NCBI RefSeq assembly: GCF_009659625.1
Contig: NZ_VOIW01000003.1
Span: 186,001-250,000, forward strand
Source: Pseudomonas haemolytica
Lineage (GTDB): Bacteria > Pseudomonadota > Gammaproteobacteria > Pseudomonadales > Pseudomonadaceae
Length of the DNA: 64,000 nucleotides
Direction of reading: 5' to 3'
Positions 18,469-27,067 of this stretch are shown one piece after another. Below the pieces are notes generated by a model, which was not told the DNA's origin, did not search any database, and saw nothing but the letters and a program-made list of their open reading frames with translations. Each line of letters starts with the position of its first letter. Within the stretch, counting starts at the first letter, position 1. Made by a program: the position numbers and the translations under genes.

Positions 18469-18776
18469 GGAGTGTTCCTCGCTGATTTTTCTGATGGCAA
18501 ACGCAGGACGGTCCGACGCATCGCTCAGCACCAGGCAGTGCACGACGCTTCGATCCCCATCCTTTTGCGGGTGTTGTTATTCATGCGCTTTCGCGTTGTA
18601 TCCGGGCCTCGTTACCGACGGCCGCAGACGCGAAGAGGGGCGGCACTATACCTAGGTGAGCGCCAGACGTCTGCAAACAACGCAACGGGGCGAGGAACGG
18701 TAAGCGGGTCAAGGGGCTGGATCGATTCATGCGTCAGCGGGGTCGCGCCGATCCAGAGCCCCTGTGTGCGTCAGGC
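18469..18776. other. Intergenic region between symporter and porin genes
   Basis: 308 bp without a convincing gene. The part near 18712-18763 forms a long-arm hairpin (AGGGGCTGGATCG with CGATCCAGAGCCCCT) just past the porin stop codon, which could end or protect the porin transcript, though no T-run follows. The rest should contain the symporter promoter, which I could not place. Confidence 0.5.
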
Positions 18777-20006
18777 TTAGAAGTAATACCCGATGTTGAC
18801 GTTAGTGCGGTAATACCACTCATTGCTGCCCACCGAACTGGTGTTGGTAAAGCCGCTGCCATTCTCTGCGCCGCCGTAGGGGTTGGCGTTCCTGGCCCAG
18901 GTCAGGTCGACCCAAGCCATCACCGGCATCGCCAGGAACTGTGCGCCCACGGTGAACATCTGCGAGTCATCCCAGGCGCTCTTGTCTTTCATCATCCGAC
19001 TGTAGTCGGTGTACAGCTTGACCTTCTTCAACTGCCCCAGCGTTGGCGTGTAGACGTCATAACCGAGGTTGACCGAGGCCAGGCTGGCCTTAGAGGCGAT
19101 CAGGTACGCCGGGGTCAGGCCATTGCCGCCCATCAGCACCGAATCCTTGCTGACGCCGGCAGGGTTTTCGGGATCGTATTCGTAGCGGATGGCCTGGGTG
19201 GTGACCGTCCACAGGCCCTTGCTGATGACGGCGTGCACACCCGCGGCCCAGTAGTCGCCATCATCCTTGGTGGTGGCGTTGTACAACTGGGCGGTGGCCA
19301 GCGACGCGCCGATCTCGGTCTTCCAGCCATCGTTGTTGAACGTTCGCGCCACGCGGGCGTTGAGCTGGTTGCGTTTTTCGTTGTCTTGGCGCGACTGTGT
19401 GAAGGCAATCGCATTGTCCTTCAGGTCGGCATAGCGCCCCACTTCAGGCGAGTAGCGAATATCACTGGGCAACATGCGCGGGAAGAAGCCCAACTGCACA
19501 TCCCAATCCTGGTCCTTGTAGCTGTACTTGAGGCCGGTGCCGGCGCTCACTGCATAGCCCATGAAAAACGGTAGGTGGTAACTCCAGCCAAATTGCGGGT
19601 ATGGCTCCAGGCCAAACGGCTTGAACGGCGCCCCCAGCTGCAGGTTCGAGTTTGCATTGAGCCGATAACCGACGAACCCACGGTCGATGGAGCGTTTGCC
19701 ATCGTCCTGGAACCAGTAGCCGATATCGCTATAGAGGCTCTTGTAGGTGGCCTGTACATCCAGGCGGAACGTGTCGAAGAGGAAGCGACCATTGTTCTCG
19801 GTGGTGCCCCAATGCTCGTCGCGATAATTGGTGCGCAACGCGCCGCCAATATCCAGGCTGCTGTCACCGGCTTCACTGCGCCAGGAAATATGCGGGAAGG
19901 GTTTGTTGGCGGCGTTGGCCCGCACTGGCTCGGAAGGTATCGGTTCGGCGGCGAAACTGGTGAAACTGGCAAACATCAACCCTGCACATAAGACATGACG
20001 CTTCAT
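18777..20006 (-). CDS. Outer-membrane porin, substrate unknown
   Basis: 409 residues with a signal peptide (about 1-19, MKRHVLCAG... ending SFA) and a mature chain of alternating beta-strands ending in NVNIGYYF, with the C-terminal Phe of outer-membrane barrels. It looks like a 16-18-stranded substrate-specific porin of the type linked to catabolic clusters; it lacks the features of classical OprD that I would expect. The start at 20006 has AAGGTGAGG upstream. A KdgR-like palindrome 129 bp upstream (20135-20149) matches those before the 18-gene catabolic operon, so it probably admits that operon's substrate across the outer membrane. Confidence 0.8.
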   Translation of the reverse strand: MKRHVLCAGLMFASFTSFAAEPIPSEPVRANAANKPFPHISWRSEAGDSSLDIGGALRTNYRDEHWGTTENNGRFLFDTFRLDVQATYKSLYSDIGYWFQDDGKRSIDRGFVGYRLNANSNLQLGAPFKPFGLEPYPQFGWSYHLPFFMGYAVSAGTGLKYSYKDQDWDVQLGFFPRMLPSDIRYSPEVGRYADLKDNAIAFTQSRQDNEKRNQLNARVARTFNNDGWKTEIGASLATAQLYNATTKDDGDYWAAGVHAVISKGLWTVTTQAIRYEYDPENPAGVSKDSVLMGGNGLTPAYLIASKASLASVNLGYDVYTPTLGQLKKVKLYTDYSRMMKDKSAWDDSQMFTVGAQFLAMPVMAWVDLTWARNANPYGGAENGSGFTNTSSVGSNEWYYRTNVNIGYYF

Positions 20007-20134
20007 ATCGACCTCACCTTGTAATACTCGGCTATACCGGGTGATCGGCAACACTCGTCCACTTGCCTTTAAAGGCAACTAAGGAGGGAGCGGGTCTTAC
20101 CGGGTTTAAGTGTTGGTTATTATTGTTTTATCGG

Positions 20135-20149
20135 TGAAACGCTGTTTGA
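20135..20149. promoter_or_regulatory. IclR/KdgR-type operator upstream of the porin
   Basis: TGAAACGCTGTTTGA is a 15-bp imperfect palindrome of the TGAAAC-N3-GTTTCA form. It is embedded in GTTTTATCGGTGAAACGC (20125 onward), nearly identical to GTTTTATAGGTGATACGC at 36091 and GTTTTATATGTGAAACGC at 36334. Shared flanks beyond the core argue for a common regulator, most simply the IclR protein encoded at 30356-31189. Confidence 0.65.
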
Positions 20150-20370
20150 TCAGTGGGCGCATAGGAGTAGAGCAGGAAGTGTGCCAGGCAGCGTACTTGT
20201 TTTTATTTACATAAAAGACGTTTAAAAACAATTGTTTATATAAGAGACAAATCAACTTGTATAACCCATGAAACAGGCAGGAAAGTGGGTAACAACATTG
20301 CCCGTGATAGGTGCGTCTTTATTGCACGTTGCCAGCGAAGTGGGCACGCCGATGTTTTATGGACGAACTG

Positions 20371-20470
20371 TAGGAGCGAGCTTGCTCGCGAAGAGCTTAA
20401 GGGCAACGCGGTTATTCAGGATAAACCGCGTTATCGTTAACGTTCTTCGCGAGCAAGCTCGCTCCTACAG
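20371..20470. repeat. REP/BIME inverted pair
   Basis: Two REP units in opposite orientation, TAGGAGCGAGCTTGCTCGCG and its complement ending GCTCCTACAG, flank about 50 bp. This is the GAGCGAGCTTGCTCGC subtype. It lies just after the last gene of the catabolic operon and could stabilise the 3' end of that transcript. Confidence 0.85.
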
Positions 20471-20481
20471 GGGGTGGGGGG

Positions 20482-21444
20482 TTAGAGGTCGAGCACCAAC
20501 CGTTGGCTCTTGCAGCCGGAAACACACACCATCATCGACTTGTTCGCCGCACGCTCGGCCTTGGTCAGCACCCCATCGCGGTGGTCGATCTCACCTTCCA
20601 CCACCCGCGTTTCACAGGAGCCGCATACCCCTTCGCGGCAGCTGTGGTCAATGTCGCAACCGGCTTCGAGTAGCACATCCAGCAAGCTCAAACCGGGTTC
20701 CACCGTCAGCGTCTTGCCGGATTTTTTCAGTTCCACGCTGTAGCTGTTCCGGGCATCTTCGCTGGGCGCCAGTTCGGCGGCGGTAAAGCGCTCGATATGC
20801 GCATGGGGGTAACCCAGGCGCTCACAGGTGCTCTCAAAGGCATCCAGCATCGGCGTCGGCCCGCAGCAGTAGAAGTGCGTATCTGCCGGTTGGCCGGCGA
20901 GGTAGGCGGCGAGGTCGGGCGGCACGCCTTTTTCGTCATTGAAGTGGTACACCACCCGCGCATCGAGCCCGTTCAACGCCTCCACCAACGCCGCTTCCTG
21001 GCGCGAGCGCGCGCAGTAGATCAGCTCGGCGGATTTCCCCTGGGCCAGCAGCTGGCGGAACATGCAGTAGATCGGCGTAATGCCGATGCCACCAGCCACC
21101 AGCACACTGTGGCTGGCGCTCAGGTCCAGCGCGAAGTTGTTGCGTGGCGCCGAGATCGACAGCGGCATGCCGACCCGCAGTTGGCTGTGCACATATTCCG
21201 AGCCACCCCGGCTGTTGCGGTCACGCAGGATGCCGACGGTATAGCGCCCCTGGTCGCTGGGAGAGTTGAGCAGCGAGTAACTGCGCACCAGGCCGTTGGC
21301 CAGGTGCAGGTCGATGTGCGAGCCGGCCTCGAACGGCGGGAACACGGTATCGCCCAACGGCCGAAACTCGACGCTGATGATGCCTTCGGCTTCATAGCGC
21401 AGAGTGTGCACGCGGGCGGTGAGCAGGGAGGGCTTAGACATCAT
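20482..21444 (-). CDS. PDR/VanB-type oxygenase reductase (FMN, NAD, 2Fe-2S ferredoxin)
   Basis: 320-residue electron-transfer protein for the Rieske oxygenase two genes upstream. Domains in order: flavin-binding barrel (about 1-105; RSYSLLNSP is the FMN-contact motif), NAD-binding domain (about 110-220; GGIGITPIYCM), and a C-terminal plant-type ferredoxin (about 235-320) with all four cluster cysteines C269, C274, C277 and C307. It would pass electrons from NADH via FMN and the 2Fe-2S centre to the oxygenase. Start is 21444 or the next ATG at 21441; it overlaps the RidA gene by 8-11 nt. Last gene of the operon. Confidence 0.9.
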   Translation of the reverse strand: MMSKPSLLTARVHTLRYEAEGIISVEFRPLGDTVFPPFEAGSHIDLHLANGLVRSYSLLNSPSDQGRYTVGILRDRNSRGGSEYVHSQLRVGMPLSISAPRNNFALDLSASHSVLVAGGIGITPIYCMFRQLLAQGKSAELIYCARSRQEAALVEALNGLDARVVYHFNDEKGVPPDLAAYLAGQPADTHFYCCGPTPMLDAFESTCERLGYPHAHIERFTAAELAPSEDARNSYSVELKKSGKTLTVEPGLSLLDVLLEAGCDIDHSCREGVCGSCETRVVEGEIDHRDGVLTKAERAANKSMMVCVSGCKSQRLVLDL

Positions 21445-21841
21445 TCACCTCTGTGACGGTACGCAGGTCGACATCGAGCCGGGCACTGGCCTCGATCTCG
21501 ACCCGTAGTTCAGGAAACACCAGCGCGCTGACGGCCACCAGGGTCGACGTGGGAAACACTGCCTGCCCGCCGAAAAAATCCCGACGGGCGCGGCCCACCT
21601 GGTCCTTGTCGGCAATATCGGTGAGGTACACCGTCAGCCGGTAGATAGTGCCGATATGCCCACCGGCAGCCTCCACCAGGGCCTGGATCTTGCCCAGCAC
21701 CACCAGGGTCTGGGCGTAGCAGTCCAGGGTCGCCTCGCGGCTGGCGGGGTGCGCAGTCATCCCCGACATCACCACCTCGCGACCGATCAGCAGCGCATTC
21801 GACCAACTGGCCCCGGCGGGCGCCACCACGACCGGGTTCAT
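21434..21841 (-). CDS. RidA/YjgF family enamine/imine deaminase
   Basis: 135-residue RidA-fold protein. The family hydrolyses reactive enamines and imines, or acts as a specific deaminase in aromatic amine degradation (as for 2-aminomuconate). Visible blocks are SNALLIGREVVMSGMTA, TIYRLTVYLTDI and FPTSTLVAVSALVFPELRVEIEA; the conserved substrate-binding arginine usual at the R-x-E motif is present as ELRVEIEA. It overlaps the Rieske gene by 4 nt. Presence in this operon suggests a nitrogen-containing intermediate. Confidence 0.88.
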   Translation of the reverse strand: MNPVVVAPAGASWSNALLIGREVVMSGMTAHPASREATLDCYAQTLVVLGKIQALVEAAGGHIGTIYRLTVYLTDIADKDQVGRARRDFFGGQAVFPTSTLVAVSALVFPELRVEIEASARLDVDLRTVTEVNDV

Positions 21842-22872
21842 GGCAGCTGCTTCGCTGCGATCAGTTCAAGCTGGGCCTTGGCCGCGTTCTTCAGGTAACG
21901 GCGCATGCGCACCACACCCAGATCGTGCTGGTAGAGGTTTTCGCGCTGGTTGGCGTCCGGCTCCATGAACTCCAACAGCACCCGATCCTGTTCCAGCACT
22001 GCCCAGTGGCGGGCTTCCAGGCGGTTCTTGTAGAGGAAGCGCCAGGTGTCGCGCTGCCAGCCGGTCAGCGGTCGGCAACGCCAGTGGAACACGGCTGACA
22101 GCGCGCGGCTGCTCGGCGTATAGCTGCCAATAATGGTGAAGTTGCCGCCCGGGCCGCCGGTTTTCGGGTAGGGGATTTCCAGGCGCAGCCAGTGGCAGCC
22201 GTTGTCCATGAACTCGGTCCAGTCGAAGTTCACCCCGCGCTGGCCTTCCTTCTCGAAGAAGAACCCGTTGTCGGTGTCGCGGGTGACGAACTTGGCGGTG
22301 GCTTCGCCTTCGCTCATCGAGTGCGACATCTTGTGCAGGTAGGTGCCATGCATCGGGTCCATGACGTTGTCGATCACGTAGCGGTAGTCACCTTTCCACT
22401 CGGTGTAGCAGACAAAGCTGCTCCACTCAGGGGAAGTAAGCTGCTCGGGCAACACCAGTTCCGGCGGTGTCTGCAAGTGCGGGTCGGTGGCGTTGAACAA
22501 AAAGATCGCACCCGCCGCTTCGCGCGTATGGAACATGCGGGTCGGGCGGCTGCCCTCGAGTTTGCAGCCGGGGCTGCCCGGCACCTTGGTCACGGTGCCG
22601 TCACAGCGCACTTCGATGCCGTGATACGGGCACTGCAAACGATCACCCAGCACCGGGCCCTGGGACAGCGGCGCGCCGCGATGAGGGCAATGGTCTTCCA
22701 GGGCATGGACGCGGCCATCGTTGTCTCGCCACAGGGCAATCTTGTAGCCAAGGCGGCGCACCGACACCGGCTTTTCCCCCAGCAGGTCCGAGGGTAATAC
22801 CGGGAACCAGAGGTCTTTGAGGCCATTGGCCAGATGGTTTTCAACAGGGTCGACGGTCAGTTGCGTAGTCAT
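21838..22872 (-). CDS. Rieske non-heme iron oxygenase, alpha subunit (VanA-like)
   Basis: 344 residues. N-terminal Rieske domain with ligands C62 and H64 in HCPHRGAPLS and C81 and H84 in QCPYHGIEV. The mononuclear iron site follows, with DPMHGTYLH giving H175 and H180. No beta subunit is encoded nearby, so it resembles homo-oligomeric monooxygenases or demethylases of the VanA/phthalate type. With the reductase at 20482 it forms a complete two-component oxygenase that would hydroxylate or O/N-demethylate the operon's substrate. Start at 22872; overlaps RidA by 4 nt. Confidence 0.92.
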   Translation of the reverse strand: MTTQLTVDPVENHLANGLKDLWFPVLPSDLLGEKPVSVRRLGYKIALWRDNDGRVHALEDHCPHRGAPLSQGPVLGDRLQCPYHGIEVRCDGTVTKVPGSPGCKLEGSRPTRMFHTREAAGAIFLFNATDPHLQTPPELVLPEQLTSPEWSSFVCYTEWKGDYRYVIDNVMDPMHGTYLHKMSHSMSEGEATAKFVTRDTDNGFFFEKEGQRGVNFDWTEFMDNGCHWLRLEIPYPKTGGPGGNFTIIGSYTPSSRALSAVFHWRCRPLTGWQRDTWRFLYKNRLEARHWAVLEQDRVLLEFMEPDANQRENLYQHDLGVVRMRRYLKNAAKAQLELIAAKQLP

Positions 22873-22893
22873 TGTTTTATTCCTTCTGCCGGG

Positions 22894-23121
22894 TCATTCG
22901 CCCAGCCGGGCCATCAGGGTTTGATAGGCATCTGCCGTCCACTCGCCGCTGGTCAGCGGGCAGGGCGGGCCGGCCAGGTTGAGGTGGGCGAGCAGCGCCG
23001 GCAGCTCGGTCACGCCGTTGCCGAAGGCGCGTTCGATGGAGTCACCCAGCAGCTCTTCAAATTGGGTATTGGGCCGTTTGCGCGCCTGATGGGGTTCGAG
23101 GAATCGTTCGGTAGTGCTCAT
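22894..23121 (-). CDS. Small conserved protein, possible recombinase-like HTH domain
   Basis: 75 residues, starting MSTTERFLEPHQARKRPN and ending DAYQTLMARLGE. I recall such small proteins beside Rieske oxygenase genes under the name recombinase-like helix-turn-helix domain; this is from memory and uncertain. Start at 23121 is well supported by GGAGG upstream. It lies 1 nt from the gene before it and 21 nt from the Rieske gene, so it is firmly in the operon. It could be an accessory factor for the oxygenase; no catalytic residues stand out. Confidence 0.7.
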   Translation of the reverse strand: MSTTERFLEPHQARKRPNTQFEELLGDSIERAFGNGVTELPALLAHLNLAGPPCPLTSGEWTADAYQTLMARLGE

Positions 23122-23122
23122 C

Positions 23123-23440
23123 TCATTGACCTCCGTTGCGTACCCGTTCGCGGATCGTTTCGCGCACCGGGATAAAGTCGTATGTCGGGAAAACCTCGGT
23201 GCTGAATACGCCCCACGCCGAGCGTTCAAGCTCGACGTTGAGGGCGGGCAGCAGGCTTGGTGGCAGGCGCAGCGTGACGATCTGGCCCAGACCCATGGCC
23301 ACGGTCCAGCTCACCAGCTCCACGCCCTGGGGCGGAAAGCGTTCCCACCAGTCCTGCTGCTTCATATGCCGCTGAATGTCTTCCAGGTTCTTCGATTGGT
23401 CGTGCTTGAGCAGCACAGTCACCAGCAAGGTGTCGCTCAT
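23123..23440 (-). CDS. Small protein of unknown function
   Basis: 105 residues (MSDTLLVTVLLKHDQSKNLE...). The alternation of a beta-strand start, an amphipathic helix (NLEDIQRHMKQQDWWERF) and later strands suggests a ferredoxin-like or dimeric alpha/beta-barrel fold, as in muconolactone isomerase-like proteins, but I do not recognise the family. It starts 2 nt after the flavin monooxygenase stop codon and ends 1 nt before the 75-residue protein. The conserved packing suggests a specific role in the pathway, for instance isomerase or accessory subunit. Confidence 0.7.
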   Translation of the reverse strand: MSDTLLVTVLLKHDQSKNLEDIQRHMKQQDWWERFPPQGVELVSWTVAMGLGQIVTLRLPPSLLPALNVELERSAWGVFSTEVFPTYDFIPVRETIRERVRNGGQ

Positions 23441-23442
23441 GT

Positions 23443-24585
23443 TCAGGCCGCGCTTTGTGTGGGGACGGTCCAGGCGTCGTAGCCATAGACCCAGTCGGCG
23501 TTGCCGCCGTCCTTGAGCCACTGGTTGCCGCGCGAGCCGATCTGGATCTGGCTGGTGCGTTCCAGGCGCGCCTGCTGGTAAGCCTGCAAGGCGTCAGCGA
23601 CCTGGGCTTGACTGTCGAGGTCTTGCAGATAACGGGCGAGCACCACGGCATCCTCGATGGCCTGGCCGGCGCCCTGGGCCATGAACGGCATCATCGGGTG
23701 GCAGGCATCGCCCAGCAGGGTGATCGCGCCCTTGGACCAGAACGGCAGCGGGTCGCGCTCATACAACGCGGTCTTGAGCACATCGCTGCACGCATCCAGC
23801 AGGGCACGGGCGTCGGGGTGGAACGCCTGATAGTGGCTGCGCAGCTCGTCAGCATCGCCTGCGCTGGTCCACGACTCTTCGTGCCAGCTGTCCTGGGCGG
23901 TGGTGGCGAAGATAAAGATGTCCTTGCCCTGGTTGAGCGGGAACGTGACGATCTGGCTCTGCGGGTTGGGGCCCCACCACTTGGTAAAGGCCTGGATATT
24001 CGGCACATGGGCCACGCACTCGGCCGGCACTACGGCGCGGTACGCTACCACCCCGGTAAAGCGCGGGTGCTCTTCGCCAAACAGCGCGTTGCGCACCACC
24101 GAGTGGATGCCGTCGGCGCCGATCAGCACATCGCAGCGGTGCTGGCTGCCATCCTTGAAGTGCAGGCAAATGCCGTCGTCATGTTGCTCAACCCGTTCGG
24201 CGCGCTTGGCGAACTGCACCTGCTCCAGCGGGAACACCTCAGCCAGCGCTGCCAGCAGGTCGGCGCGGTGGATAGTCAGTTGCGGGGCGCCGTATTTCTG
24301 CTCGGCGGCGTCGGACATTTCCAGGCGCGAAGTCTCTTCGCCGCTGTCCCACATCCGGCTGATGCGATGGGTCGGCCGGGCGGCAGGGATGCGCACGGCG
24401 GCGCCAATGCCCAGGCCATCCAGCGCACGTACCGCGTTGGGGGTGAGGTTGATATCGGCACCGACCCGCAAAAAGGCCTTGGACTGTTCGAACACAGTGA
24501 CCTGGTGACCGGCGCGATGCAGGGCGATGGCGGCGGTCAGGCCGCCGATACCGGCACCGGCGATAGCAATATTCAGGGAAGGCAT
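23443..24585 (-). CDS. FAD-dependent aromatic monooxygenase (salicylate/6-hydroxynicotinate hydroxylase-like)
   Basis: 380 residues, class A flavin monooxygenase. Motifs: dinucleotide fold AGAGIGGLTAAIALHRAGH (residues 9-27), the central DG motif DVLIGADGIHSVVR, and the C-terminal GD motif LLGDACHPMMPFMAQGAGQA, which also binds FAD. NAD(P)H-driven hydroxylation, often decarboxylative, of an aromatic or pyridine-type acid is the expected reaction. The nearest known enzymes by look are salicylate hydroxylase and NicC, but the substrate cannot be decided. Start at 24585 with AGGAG upstream. Confidence 0.9.
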   Translation of the reverse strand: MPSLNIAIAGAGIGGLTAAIALHRAGHQVTVFEQSKAFLRVGADINLTPNAVRALDGLGIGAAVRIPAARPTHRISRMWDSGEETSRLEMSDAAEQKYGAPQLTIHRADLLAALAEVFPLEQVQFAKRAERVEQHDDGICLHFKDGSQHRCDVLIGADGIHSVVRNALFGEEHPRFTGVVAYRAVVPAECVAHVPNIQAFTKWWGPNPQSQIVTFPLNQGKDIFIFATTAQDSWHEESWTSAGDADELRSHYQAFHPDARALLDACSDVLKTALYERDPLPFWSKGAITLLGDACHPMMPFMAQGAGQAIEDAVVLARYLQDLDSQAQVADALQAYQQARLERTSQIQIGSRGNQWLKDGGNADWVYGYDAWTVPTQSAA

Positions 24586-24598
24586 GGGCGACTCCTGC

Positions 24599-25564
24599 TC
24601 AGGATTTGGGTTTGTCGGTGAGGAACTTGCCTTGCGGCGCCTCCACGTGTTGCTGGCGCCGGGTATTACCGTCGATACCGCCGGCAATCGCCCATTCGGC
24701 GAACACCGTGGGGCCCGGTTCAAAGGTGCGTGGCTGCCATTCGCCGGTCAGTTGGTCTTCGTCGGCGTAGTACTCCACCAGTGCGCCGGCCGGGTTTTTG
24801 AAGTACCAGAAAAACGCCGAAGACACCGGGTGGCGCCCGGGGCCGATCTCGGTCGGCCAGCCGCTGCGGGACACGTGCATGCCGCCGCCAAATACCTCGT
24901 GCACATCGCGAACGGTAAAGGCCACATGGTTCAGGCCGGCCCGTGGCGCCGGCAGTTGCAGCATGAACAGGTCGTGGTGGCCGCCTTCCTCGGCGGTGCG
25001 CAAAAAGGCGCCACGATCCGGGTAGCGGTCCGAGGCCTGGAAGCCGAAGCGCTCGTGGTAGAAGGCTTCGCAGGCGTTCACGTCCTTGACGAAAAACACC
25101 ACGTGGCCGACCTCGATCGGTGTGGCGCGCTCGTAGATCGGTGCGGCCTTGTTGATCCGGCCCTTGGTCTGCCAGGTGTTGTGGCCGCTGCACTCGATCT
25201 CCAGCTCGCGCTTGCGCGTCACCTGCAGGCGGATCGCCAGGCCGTTGGGGTCGGTGCAGCCGATGCGTCCGTTGCCCTCGACAAACCCCGGGTCGTTGGC
25301 GATACGTTCGGCGTATAGCGCCAGGTCGGCAGCGTCGGCCACGCCCCACACCACTTCGCGCACGGTGGAACCGGCTTCGATGGCGGGCGGCAGGCCCGGT
25401 TTGTTCAGGTCGGCCAGTACCACGCGGCAGCCGTTGAGGGTCTCGAAAACCACCTCATCGGGTTGGGTGCTGACGAGGGTCAGGCCCCAGTCGCTGAAAA
25501 AACGCACGCAGGTGTCGAGGTCTTCGACGCCATAGGTGACTTCATCAATACCTAAAACGCTCAT
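24599..25564 (-). CDS. VOC-superfamily protein, extradiol ring-cleavage dioxygenase-like
   Basis: 321 residues with two vicinal-oxygen-chelate modules (about 5-115 and 145-280). The second module holds candidate metal ligands: His in EVGHVVFF, His in GLNHVAFTV and Glu in ALVEYYADED, the 2-His-1-Glu set of type I extradiol dioxygenases. It would cleave a catechol-like ring made by the oxygenases next to it. The C-terminal 40 residues extend past the usual fold. Its ATG overlaps the aldehyde dehydrogenase stop codon (TGATG). It could instead be a non-oxygenase VOC protein; the ligand set favours dioxygenase. Confidence 0.82.
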   Translation of the reverse strand: MSVLGIDEVTYGVEDLDTCVRFFSDWGLTLVSTQPDEVVFETLNGCRVVLADLNKPGLPPAIEAGSTVREVVWGVADAADLALYAERIANDPGFVEGNGRIGCTDPNGLAIRLQVTRKRELEIECSGHNTWQTKGRINKAAPIYERATPIEVGHVVFFVKDVNACEAFYHERFGFQASDRYPDRGAFLRTAEEGGHHDLFMLQLPAPRAGLNHVAFTVRDVHEVFGGGMHVSRSGWPTEIGPGRHPVSSAFFWYFKNPAGALVEYYADEDQLTGEWQPRTFEPGPTVFAEWAIAGGIDGNTRRQQHVEAPQGKFLTDKPKS

Positions 25565-27057
25565 CACGCTACCTCGTGTGGCACACCGGCCCAGGCCAGT
25601 GGCTGTTGGTTCATGCCCCAGTAAAGGCTCTTCTGTTCCATGTATTGCAGGATCCCCAGGCGCCCTTTTTCGCGGCCCAGGCCACTGTCGCGCCAACCGC
25701 CAAATGGCGTGGAAATCGAGAACTGCTTGTAGGTGTTGATCCACACCGTGCCGGCCTGCAAGCGCCGGCCCAGGGCCCAGGCGCGCTTATAGTCGCGGGT
25801 CCAGATCCCCGCTGCGAGGGCGTAGAGGCTGTCGTTAGCCTGTTCCAGCAGTTGCTCTTCATCGTCGAAGGGCATGGCCACCAGCACCGGGCCGAAGATT
25901 TCTTCCTGGCACACCTGCTGTTGGTTGTGCAGGCCCTCAAGGATGGTCGGCGGGTAGAAGTAACCCTGGTCATACACGCCACCGCTGGGACGCTGCCCGC
26001 CAAGACGCAGGCGCCCGCCTTCGGCCAGGCCGAGGGCGACATAACGCTCCACCGATTCACGATGGTCGGCGCTGATCAGCGGGCCCATCTGCGTGTTTTC
26101 GTCAGCCGGGTCGCCCATGCGCAGGTTGGCGGCGGCGGCCACCAGGCGTTGCATGAAGGGTTCGTACAAGGCGCGCGCGACAAACAGTCGCGAGCCGGCA
26201 ATACACGCCTCGCCCGAGGAGCTGAAAATGCCGTACAGCACGCCCGCTACTGCGTGGTCGAGGTCGGCGTCATCAAGGACGATAGTCGGCGACTTGCCGC
26301 CCAGCTCCAGGGATACCGGCATCATCTTGTCGGCGGCGATATGGGCGATGTGCTTGCCGGTGCGGGTACCGCCGGTAAACGACACGCGCTTGACCAGCGG
26401 GTGGCGGGTCAGCGCATCACCCAGCAGTGTGCCCTTGCCTGGCAGCACGCTGATCAGGCCCTTGGGCAGGCCGGCTTCCTCGCACAAACGTGCCAGGCGC
26501 AGCGCCAGCAGCGGGGTGATTTCCGCCGGCTTGATCACCACCGCATTGCCCGCCGCCAGCGCTGGCGCGACCTTTTGCGCCTCGCTGGCAATCGGCGAGT
26601 TCCACGGGGTGATTGCGGCAACCACACCCATCGGCTCATACACGCTCATGCTGACGAAATCACCGCGCGACGGGGTGATGGTTTCTTCCAGGGTTTCGCA
26701 GGCGGCGGCGAAGAACTGGAAGGTGCCGGCAGCACTGGCCACCAAGGCGCGGGTTTCATTGATCGGCTTGCCGTTGTCCTGGCGCTGCAACTGCGCAAGC
26801 TCTTCGCTGTGCAGGCGGATCAACTCGGCGATGCGGTACAGCACGCCGGCCCGTTCGTGGGGTTTACGCTGGGCCCAGCCGCTGTGCAGGAAGGCCTGGT
26901 GCGCGCCCTGGATGGCGTCTTCCACATCCTGTAAATCGGCGGCATTGAGCCAGGCAACGGCTTCGCCGGTGGCCGGGTAGCGGCTGGCGTAGCGCTCGCC
27001 ACGGCCCAGGCGCCAGTGGCCGGCGATGCAGATCGGTAAAGTCTGTTCGAGGGTCAT
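25564..27057 (-). CDS. NAD(P)-dependent aldehyde dehydrogenase
   Basis: 497 residues. Oxidises an aldehyde, for example a ring-cleavage semialdehyde, to the acid. The ALDH elements are in place: PWNSPIASEAQKVAPALAAGN (cofactor side), SFTGGTRTGKHIA, the general base E251 in ELGGKSP and the nucleophile C285 in SGEACIAGSR. Start at 27057 was chosen over an upstream ATG because TAGGAG precedes it. It lies 10 nt after the aspartate-dehydrogenase-like gene. The closest functional analogues in such clusters are 2-hydroxy- or 2-aminomuconic semialdehyde dehydrogenases, but this is not resolved. Confidence 0.9.
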   Translation of the reverse strand: MTLEQTLPICIAGHWRLGRGERYASRYPATGEAVAWLNAADLQDVEDAIQGAHQAFLHSGWAQRKPHERAGVLYRIAELIRLHSEELAQLQRQDNGKPINETRALVASAAGTFQFFAAACETLEETITPSRGDFVSMSVYEPMGVVAAITPWNSPIASEAQKVAPALAAGNAVVIKPAEITPLLALRLARLCEEAGLPKGLISVLPGKGTLLGDALTRHPLVKRVSFTGGTRTGKHIAHIAADKMMPVSLELGGKSPTIVLDDADLDHAVAGVLYGIFSSSGEACIAGSRLFVARALYEPFMQRLVAAAANLRMGDPADENTQMGPLISADHRESVERYVALGLAEGGRLRLGGQRPSGGVYDQGYFYPPTILEGLHNQQQVCQEEIFGPVLVAMPFDDEEQLLEQANDSLYALAAGIWTRDYKRAWALGRRLQAGTVWINTYKQFSISTPFGGWRDSGLGREKGRLGILQYMEQKSLYWGMNQQPLAWAGVPHEVA

Positions 27058-27067
27058 CGACGGGCTC

